Source: Cephalotus follicularis (Eukaryota; Streptophyta; Magnoliopsida; Oxalidales; Cephalotaceae). Taken from it: DNA of 64,000 bases. The stretch spans positions 62,001 through 126,000 of the forward strand of contig BDDD01001000.1 of NCBI GenBank assembly GCA_001972305.1, in the 5' to 3' direction. Of this stretch, positions 56,871-64,000 are shown piece after piece (positions within the stretch are counted from its first letter, which is position 1; every line of letters begins with the position of its first letter). The notes below the pieces were generated by a model, which was not told where the DNA came from, did no database searches, and worked only from the letters and a program-made list of their open reading frames with translations. Both the position numbers and the translations under genes were made by a program.

Positions 56871-57950
56871 TGACACGCCCCATTCCCAAACAACACCCGG
56901 GGAGGCGGCCGTGCTAGGAGGAAGGATCCACCACCCAGATCCTCAACCTCATACACCAAAACTCCAACTCAAAAGCCTGACCTTCTAAACTATGAGATCA
57001 GACCTGGAAACACATCACGGAGGACAACTGTTCAAGCTCCGCAGACTACCACGCACTCTAAGGCATTAAACAAATAATGCCCAAGCACAGGAAATGACAA
57101 TGTATGACTAAGCCTTAAGCCTGTGGTCAACTCTAAGACCCGAGAACTAACGCCTTGCGGAGGACAACAACCCGAGGTCCCCCAAATGCCCAAGGCACAT
57201 TAAGGGGCTGGGACCAGACTACGCCCGAGCACTCAAGAGGTCACGTAGGGTCAGGCATCAAAACATCTTAAGGGATTTCATTGGTCAGGGGTCAGGAGGT
57301 CGAGAAAAACTAAGGAAAGGTCAACTATCACATAACGCCCGTGACTCATGTCTGAGGACTCCTTACGTCGGAGGACAATTTATGTTCGAGGACAAGGTTC
57401 CCACCAACTACATTACCTTCAACTAGGGACTTGGTTTGCTAAAGGCCAACGAGATCTAGCCTATGCCGAGGAGGGCCTACCGGGTCCTCTGGCATCTTGT
57501 ATAATTGTCACCACGGGATTTCCCACTGCAGGGAACATAAACAACATCATAAAACATCCCAAGGATCTCATATACATCACGAGGCATGAACATCAAAATA
57601 CCAAGCATCCCAAGCAGATGAAAACATATAAAAAAAAAAGGCCCCAAAATGCATGAAGGTCGAAAATGGCCGAGGAGCCATCCTAAGGTGCTTGCACCAA
57701 CGTCTACCTCTTCCAAAGCGCTTTCACTTGGTGGATCTCAAGAACACTGAACCCTTGCTTCCTCTGCACAAAACCTGAGAGGGGATTAGTCCAACTGACT
57801 AGTGAGTGAGAGCAAGGAAACTTCCCGAGCACACCACAACCACAGGGTGTCAAACGATCAACTAATGCCCTTCCCCAACTGGGCCGAGGACACAACATAT
57901 AACACTGCTCAATAAAATAATCAAAGAGGTGAATATGCATAGACTTACTA
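56871..57950 (-). repeat. 5' LTR of element B, truncated
   Basis: Starts TGACACGCCCC on the plus strand and matches 23557 to about 24720 of the 3' LTR. It then stops near GCATAGACTTAC, where integrase of element C begins. The remaining 1.7 kb is absent. Confidence 0.9.
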
Positions 57951-58226
57951 ACATGCCAAGCAAAAAGAAACATACTCCGCTATCTCCATCTTCATTTTAT
58001 TCCACCAATAACTGAGCTTCAAGTCTCAGTACATATTGGTACTCCCTGGGTGTACTGGGAAACTGGAGCGATGGGCCTACGACAAAAGCTCATCCTTCAG
58101 TTCTTTACTATCAGGAACACAAACTCTGCCTTGGAACCTTATCAATCCATCACCATGAAGCGAGAACCCTAGTTTCAACCCTCCTTGACCATCTAATGCA
58201 CTCTTGATAAAGCATCCATCCATACC
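57951..58226 (-). pseudogene. Integrase zinc module, element C
   Basis: Minus-strand pieces of the integrase N-terminal HHCC module, with HRSSFPVHPG-like and MEIAEYVSFCLACH words near 58075-57957. The catalytic core and C-terminal domain do not follow; element B lies there instead, and the chromodomain reappears at 23556. Confidence 0.8.
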
Positions 58227-58811
58227 CTAAGCTTCTCTTATTCTATCCAACAACCACGATCGTGACTGGATTTGAGCTATGGTCAAGCAAGCTAATCGAC
58301 AACTTAAGGCATCAGTAACCATATTACCCTTGCCTGGGTGATACTGTATCTCACAGTTGTAATCATTGAGTAACTCCATCCACCTCCTTTGTCTTATATT
58401 CTGATGCTTTTGGGAGAAAATGTGCTTTAAACTCTTTTGATCCGTGTGCACATCAAACTTGGTACTATATAAGTAATGTCTCCATTTGCGTAGTGCAAAG
58501 ACTATCGCTGCTAACAATAGATCATGAGTGGGATAACTCTTCTAATGAGGCTTCAACTTCCTTTAGGCATAGGAGATCACCTTCCCATTCTGCATCAAAA
58601 CACAACCCAAAGCATTCCCTAATGCATCACTGTACACCACGAAATCCTCACTGCCCTATGGCAAAGCCAATATCGACACAGAAATCAGATGGCATTTTAA
58701 CTCTTGAAAACTTTGTTCAAAACTATCATCCCAAAGAAAATCAGTATTTTTCTGTGTCAACCTCGTCAAAGGTGTAGCTATCTGTGAGAATACTTCGACA
58801 AAGTGGTGGTA
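58227..58811 (-). pseudogene. RNase H, element C
   Basis: The open piece 58517-58227 reads [34 protein letters not shown] (aspartate kept), then [20 protein letters not shown]. The part before 58517 (to about 58780) is in another frame with stops. Wording is nearly that of element A. Confidence 0.9.
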
Positions 58812-59730
58812 CTAACCCCCTAAGCCTAAGAAACTACGGAACTTGGTCACATTTGTCGGCCGTCTCCAATCCCTCACAGCTTCTATCTTTGCTGGAGCCA
58901 CTGATAAACCAGCACTGGAGATAACATGACCAAGAAAAGCCACCTCTAACAACCAAAGCTCACATTTACTGAACTTGGCATACAAGTCTTTCAATACCTG
59001 CAATGCCAAGTGCAAATGTTCCCCATGGTCCTCCATAGTTAATGAATACACCAAGATATCATCGATAAAGACCACGATGAGTTGATCAAGATATGGACTG
59101 AACACCCTATTCATAAGGCTCATGAATATAGTAGGGGCATCGGTCACCCCAAACGGCATCACAATGAACTCATAGTGCCCATATCGTGACTTGAAGGCTG
59201 TCTTTGGAATATCTTCAGCTCTAACCCTTAGCTGATGATATCCTGACCTCAAATCCAACTTGGAGAATACTGAAGCACCTTTCAACTGATCAAATAATTC
59301 ATGGATATGCGATAGGGGTACTTGTTCTTAACAGTGACCCTGTTGAGCTGCCGATAAGCGATACACATCCGAAGGGATCCATCCTTTTTCTTGACAAAAC
59401 GACTGGTACTCCCCAGGGGGAAACACTCGGTCTGATAAAACTTCTATCGAGCAAGTCTTGCGACTGAACTTTCAACTCTTTCAACTCGGGGGGTGCCATA
59501 CGATAATGAGCTCTCGATATGGATGCTGTCCCTGGTAGGAGATCAATAACAAACTCCGTATACCTCTCGGGAGGTAAGGATGTCAACTCCTCCGGAAACA
59601 CGTCCGGATACTCATAAACAACTGGGACATCCTCCAACCTCGGTACCCATTTCCTACTGTCCGTCACATGTTCCAGGTATCCACTACAACATAGTCTCAT
59701 AAGCCTATCAACATGAATGGCTGATATCAT
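58812..59730 (-). pseudogene. Reverse transcriptase, element C
   Basis: 59730-59299 gives the protease-to-polymerase linker and the fingers (VFPEELTSLPPERYTEFVID, with a frameshift before CVSLIGSST, near 59390). 59285-58812 gives [40 protein letters not shown], the active-site FIDDILVYS near 59070-59045, and [13 protein letters not shown]. This is the best preserved palm domain of the A/C family in the window. Confidence 0.93.
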
Positions 59731-59775
59731 CTGAACTGGCTAGTTCTCTAACGTCCCAATAAACTGAAACTGAGA

Positions 59776-60200
59776 CTATCCCGACAGATTGAAGGTCATG
59801 ACCTTCCCATAACAATCAACTTGAGCATAGTGTGCCGCTAACCAATCCATCCCTAGAATCACATCAAACTCATCCATCGGCAACACTATAAGATCTGCTA
59901 ACAAAACACGATCAGCGATCTCTATGGCACAAGACTTACACACCAATTCGGAACAAAGAGGCTCTCCTACTGGGGTGCTAATCTCCATCACAAAAGGCAA
60001 ATGTTCGCGTTCCACATCAACATAACATATAAAATGCAATGCAATGTATGAATGGGATGAACCCGGATCAATAAGCGTCCGTTCCATATGATGAGAGATA
60101 CAAATAGTACCTCTTATAACTGAAGCAGATCCCGCTACAGCTCTCTGGTCCATAGCATATACCCTACCCTGCACTGTAGGTGTCGATCCCATATGATGCC
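59776..60200 (-). pseudogene. aspartic protease, element C
   Basis: Open frame 60192-59776. TLIDPGSSHSYIALHF keeps the catalytic aspartate (lost in element A), followed by ILGMDWLAAHYAQVDCYGKV. The domain itself has no stop; the breaks lie on each side of it. Confidence 0.9.
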
Positions 60201-61600
60201 TACCACGATCTCTCCCTACAACTGAAGGTGAACTAGTACTAGGACAACCCTGATACTGCTGTCCAAGACCACGGCCCTGCTCATAACTGATACTCTGGTT
60301 CTGCTAAGGCCCTCCTGAGATCGACCCATACTCTGACATGGCTGATTCCCTGTACCAAACTTTTCACGAGGACACTCTCTATCTATGTGATCCGAAGCTC
60401 CACACACTTACCAGCTTTCCACCAACAATCATCAGATGCATGGTTGGTGCGTTGATAATGCACACAAGGATCAAAAACGGCCTAGCTACCACCACTGGAA
60501 AATCTAGAATGACCTTCATATCAAGATGTCCTCCTTTGCTCCCTCTTCCGGGAGTCATGTCCTCTATCCATCTTCTATACACCTCTAAACTGCCTTCTCT
60601 GGCCAGAAAAACCGGTGGGACTACTGACACTCTGAGGTGAGCTACCTTGACTCGGGCGGTTGTTCCCTAATCTCTGGGACTTATCACTGCTCCTAGAAGT
60701 CCTCCTCAACTGCCAATGTGAAGAATCAGGTCTACTGCTACCAGTCCGAATCCTCAAGTTGTACAGTTCTTCAGACACAGACTCAAGCTCTCTGACTCCT
60801 CTAGCCAACTCGGAGAAGGACCTCAACTGTAGTGGTACTAACCTCTGTCTGATGTCTGGTCTAAGCCCACTGAGAAACTTCTTGGCTTTCCTTGCCTCTG
60901 TGTTAACCATGTGAGGAGCAATCCTTGCCAATTCAATAAACTTGGCTTCATATTAGGGCACCATCATGTTGCCTTGCACTAAGCTCAGGAGCTCGGCTTC
61001 CTTTTTGTCAACCTCTCTCTCGGGAAAGGACTTCTCATTGAACGCTGTGACAAACAAATCTCACGACCTCTCTATCCTTGATTTCTCCCAAGAAGTTTCA
61101 ACCATCCTCAACCAATGCTCTGCCTCACATTGTAACATATAAGTATCAAAAACAATTTTTTATAGGTCTGAACACTCCAAAAACCTGAAGATTTTATCTA
61201 TCTGCATCAACCATCTCTTGGAGGCCATAGCATCAGAATTTCCCATAAAAGCTGGAGGGTTTAGCTTTAAGAATATAGTCAAAGGATCCTTCCTGCCTAC
61301 AACATGACTAGCTGATCTTTCTGCTACCTCTGCACATTCAGCTGCTCTCTCAACTGCAGCTTGATCTGATGCGGCCACTTGGCGTTGCAAGATCTCATTC
61401 ATTCTGGCCATAGTGGCATACATCTCCCTTAGTTGATCCACTTCATCTTCTTGAGTGGTTGCCACATCTGGTACTACATTACTCCCTTTTGGCTCCTCAA
61501 CATCCCTACTAGCCCTGGTACGCCTACTTGGCTATCTACCTTTTGCTCCTCTAGCAGTTCATATCTTACGACTTTCCATATCTACCTTATATAACAAAAA
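60201..61600 (-). pseudogene. gag, element C
   Basis: Begins near 61578 and is soon broken. The piece 61465-61160 reads DEVDQLREMYATMARMNEIL (coiled-coil-like) and LNPPAFMGNSDAMASKRWLM. 60931-60575 covers the C-terminal core (FLSGLRPDIRQRLVPLQLRS). The second CCHC knuckle is recognisable near 60410-60366 (MCGASDHIDREC); the first is blurred by a frameshift. Several stops. Confidence 0.9.
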
Positions 61601-61720
61601 AGGGATCAGATATCCAATTATCTCAACCATAATTTAAAAACAATTGAACAATATACAATCTCAATAAGAACTCTTAATTCCAATAGCCAAGGATCCTATC
61701 CTGGCATCGCCAACACATAG

Positions 61721-61734
61721 TTGCTCTGATACCA
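61721..61734 (-). other. Primer-binding site, element C
   Basis: Minus-strand TGGTATCAGAGCAA, an excellent match to the initiator-methionine tRNA 3' end, a few bases inside the LTR. Confidence 0.9.
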
Positions 61735-62126
61735 CTAAAGATACCAGCTCCCGAACCACGGGAAAACCCCACGGCCCGACACTTAGCAGGTCTGTCCATA
61801 CGATCTGTCTTTATACATAGCCTAATACCCAAATTATGCTATAAATTAAAACTTTAATACACACTTATGCATATGGAAACAACAATTCAATTACTTTCAT
61901 AGATGGACCCAAAGATATTATACATCATATCATACCTATCGAAAGCACTGGCATAAGTCGGCAGGTCAATACAACCGAAATACAAAAGTCTAATACAAAT
62001 CTCATACAACCAGTCTATTATACAACAAGGTAGATAAAGGAAACTGCACTACAAGTTGAAATCCTTCTCTGTCACTCATCCCATCTCACGTCGAGGCTTC
62101 CTCAGCTCTCGTCCCTAAAATGTTGT

Positions 62127-62145
62127 GCCCATTTCGAGAATGGGT
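62127..62145 (-). other. LTR hairpin, GCCCATT/AATGGGT, LTR C
   Basis: Seven-base stem (one G-T pair) with loop TCGAG; a sister of the stem in LTR A. Confidence 0.5.
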
Positions 62146-63147
62146 CAGCCAAACATGGCTATGTAGGTAATACTATATACAATGAATTGAACAGATACAT
62201 ACAGATATATGCATGGCATGTGAAATGTAAGAATGCCAATTGTGGGCAACGTTAGTATATCAACCGTCCCTGAGCGGTGACATAATTACGGGTCCTAATA
62301 ACAGAAAAGACCATAGGTCTACAAACACTCCATAAGTGAATCCATAACCATCCATGGGTATAAACAATCCATAAGGTCTGAGTACCACTCTACCCCTCCG
62401 GCTCGAGATATTACTGCCACTGACTACCTACCTTTTTGGGGTCATAGCCGAGTGGGGTCGAGATAACATTGATCACATCATATGTACCGTAATGCTAGTC
62501 CTCATTGGTCCTAGCCCATACCATATTTCCATTGGTCTGTCCACAATGCAATGTCCCTCGTAGGTCCACCCCTAAAGTGGAGTCCCATTACCCTCCATAT
62601 AATGTGGTCTAACACCCATAATCTTCATGACGGAAATGAAGATGATGGATGGATTATCTCGTCAAGTCTCAAACAATAGCAACCATCAATCATAACCATA
62701 TAAAGCCAATAACCCATGAACATATAACCATTTAAAGGATAAGGACCTAACCATAAAGGATCACGTGGGATCCATCCGTCAAAACCATTTCCAATAACCA
62801 TTTTTCCATAACCATTTTCTTGGTCCCTATCGAAGGTAATAAAACAATGGATAGTAGGTCCAACTACGACATTTGGGTCCAAACATCCCAATTGAACTAA
62901 CCTAACAATTTATTGAAAACCTCTTTAAAATCCACTTTAATGATTGAGTTTGAAGATCAATAGGTTTAACACATAGGCTACATGGCCTTAGGGAGGCTTC
63001 CTATGGAACGCATTTGACAATAAAAGGGTTTGGGGTTGAAAAGGGCTTGAAACCATGTTGTTTTGTGTGAAAATACGGTACAAAGTGCCGATTGTCAAGC
63101 CAATGCACCGAAAGTTAATGCTACAAAGCTCCGTCAGTCAAGGCGAA

Positions 63148-63342
63148 GCGTCGGCAGTTAGTGCGTAACAGCAAAAGCGTCGATAGCTTAATCGAGCGTC
63201 GACAATTTTAAGGTTTAAGCCAAGCATCACTGGTTTGCGCAAAGCGTCAACAGTTTAAGATCACATCCAAAAGTGTCGATAGTTTGCACAAAAGCATCGA
63301 TTGCTCACAAAGCCTCGACACTTTTAGCCAAAGCATCGACGG
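63148..63342 (-). repeat. GTCGAC palindrome cluster, LTR C
   Basis: Nine sites of GCGTCGACAG type start at 63148, 63177, 63196, 63224, 63244, 63273, 63294, 63312 and 63333; steps alternate between about 20 and about 29 bp. It corresponds to 5019-5351 of LTR A, but the arms of the sites have changed. Confidence 0.8.
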
Positions 63343-63898
63343 TTTGATAGTTGCAGTGAGTTCGTCAAACAATCTAAAAATCAGCCAAAAACTAGTTTAA
63401 ATCACTTAAAACTCAATACAAAGGGAGCTATAAGCCCCAGTGGTCAATTATAAGTTAAAAACACATTTAAAACACTGAAATTGATACCCATAAACCCATA
63501 ATCGAGAGAGATGAAGGAATAGGCCTATAAACCTATAACTCCCAATTCTCTATCTAATTTCCATTATAATCAACAGTTAACCATAACAATTACCCTAACT
63601 CATCTATCTAGCATATATACAACAAACCATAACCATATAAGCATTCAATTCAGTTAAAATGCATGGATTCAAAGCATATATGTAGAGCCTACCTCAAAAC
63701 TGTTGAGAACGAAGAACAAGCTTGGTTCGATATTGGATCCAAGTTATGTTCCTTCCTTCAAGTTCCAAACTCCGCCACGAATCTAACAACTCCTTCCTTG
63801 CCCGATTCTGACCTTTATCTCTCTAACTCTCTCTCTCACTTCCTCTCTTTAGAAATGGAAAGAGAAATGAAAATGAGAATGGAAAGAGTTAGCTCACC

Positions 63899-63908
63899 TA
63901 TATATAGA
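63899..63908 (-). promoter_or_regulatory. TATA-like box, LTR C
   Basis: TATATATAG on the minus strand, aligned with the box at 4503 in LTR A and 23170 in the 3' LTR fragment. Confidence 0.55.
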
Positions 63909-64000
63909 CTCCTTTAGGTGAAAACTTGGAAAACATGCCCTATATTGGGTTGAATCTCCATAACCCATAAACAATCATAAAAGTGGAAAATTTTACAATA

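Larger units (their letters stand above)
23557..57950 (-). mobile_element. Element B: chromovirus interrupted by copia D
   Basis: Minus-strand gypsy element. Its 3' half is 23557-28294 (3' LTR, chromodomain, integrase, RNase H, end of reverse transcriptase). Its 5' half is 54352-57950 (start of reverse transcriptase, protease, gag, primer site, broken 5' LTR). The two halves join at one point of the reverse transcriptase reading, which proves the interruption. The 5' LTR keeps only about 1.08 kb of the 2.9 kb present in the 3' copy. Confidence 0.9.
22702..64000 (-). mobile_element. Element C: Tekay-like chromovirus, host of the nested stack
   Basis: Minus-strand element of the same family as A. 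Pieces in the window: part of the 3' LTR (22702-23361), polypurine tract and chromodomain (23362-23556), then, after the nested insertions, integrase zinc module to gag (57951-61741) and the 5' LTR (61742 to beyond 64000). The pieces are collinear and read the same way, so a single parent is the simplest reading. About 0.9 kb of integrase is missing between the two halves. Confidence 0.75.
61742..64000 (-). repeat. 5' LTR of element C (runs off the window)
   Basis: Right-hand LTR of C. The inner end (sense strand ...GGGAGCTGGTA) lies at about 61742, and its start should lie roughly 300 bp beyond the window, judged from the 3' LTR copy at 22702-23361. It holds the hairpin 62127-62145, the ATGG-rich section 62640-62830, a palindrome cluster and a TATA-like box at 63899-63908. 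Confidence 0.88.

Noticed and set aside
61721-61734. tRNA gene fragment
   Set aside because: Only the 3' end complement is present, beside an LTR; it is a primer-binding site. No cloverleaf was seen anywhere in the window.

Overview
The window is plant nuclear DNA, almost certainly from a eudicot with a repeat-rich genome (an inference from the retrotransposon lineages and from primer-binding sites resembling the initiator-methionine tRNA 3' end). It is built almost entirely of decayed LTR retrotransposons. I found no intact host gene, rRNA, tRNA or prokaryotic feature. Every pol region carries stops or frameshifts.

Layout. 1-6761: the 3' part of a plus-strand Ty3/gypsy chromovirus (element A, Tekay-like) with a complete 2.46 kb 3' LTR. 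6762-8011 and 13371-14408: the only stretches that may be host DNA; they hold a CT-rich leader-like segment and possible exon pieces, split by a minus-strand Ty1/copia element of Tork/Tnt1 type (8012-13370, two 648-bp LTRs). 14409-16465: the 5' LTR and gag of a Tat-type gypsy element, cut off. 16466-19626: the polypurine tract and 3' LTR of another gypsy element (Z). 19627-22701: the 3' tail and 3' LTR of a further one (W).

22702-64000 reads as one nested stack. Element C (minus, same family as A) spans 22702 to beyond the window. It is interrupted by element B (minus chromovirus, 23557-57950). B is interrupted at its reverse transcriptase active-site motif by copia element D (plus, Angela-like, 28295-54351). 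D's 5' LTR received two LTR-only insertions: Y (28389-34545, itself carrying LTR X, 29426-31981) and S (36237-37335). D's RNase H region received a full-length minus-strand chromovirus, E (43207-51966). Direct target duplications support Y (ATTAC), S (CATGC) and E (GTATG). The inferred order is C, then B, then D, then Y/S/E, with X after Y.

The most unusual signal is inside the LTRs. Clusters of a 10-bp palindrome, CAGTCGACTG and near variants, recur every 20-22 bp (mostly exactly 21) in LTRs of both the copia element and several gypsy families. A sister cluster built on GCGTCGACGC, with the same GTCGAC core, occurs in other LTRs, and element Z carries both. A second shared signal is a short hairpin in the 3' part of each gypsy LTR, whose sequence differs by family while the stem is kept.
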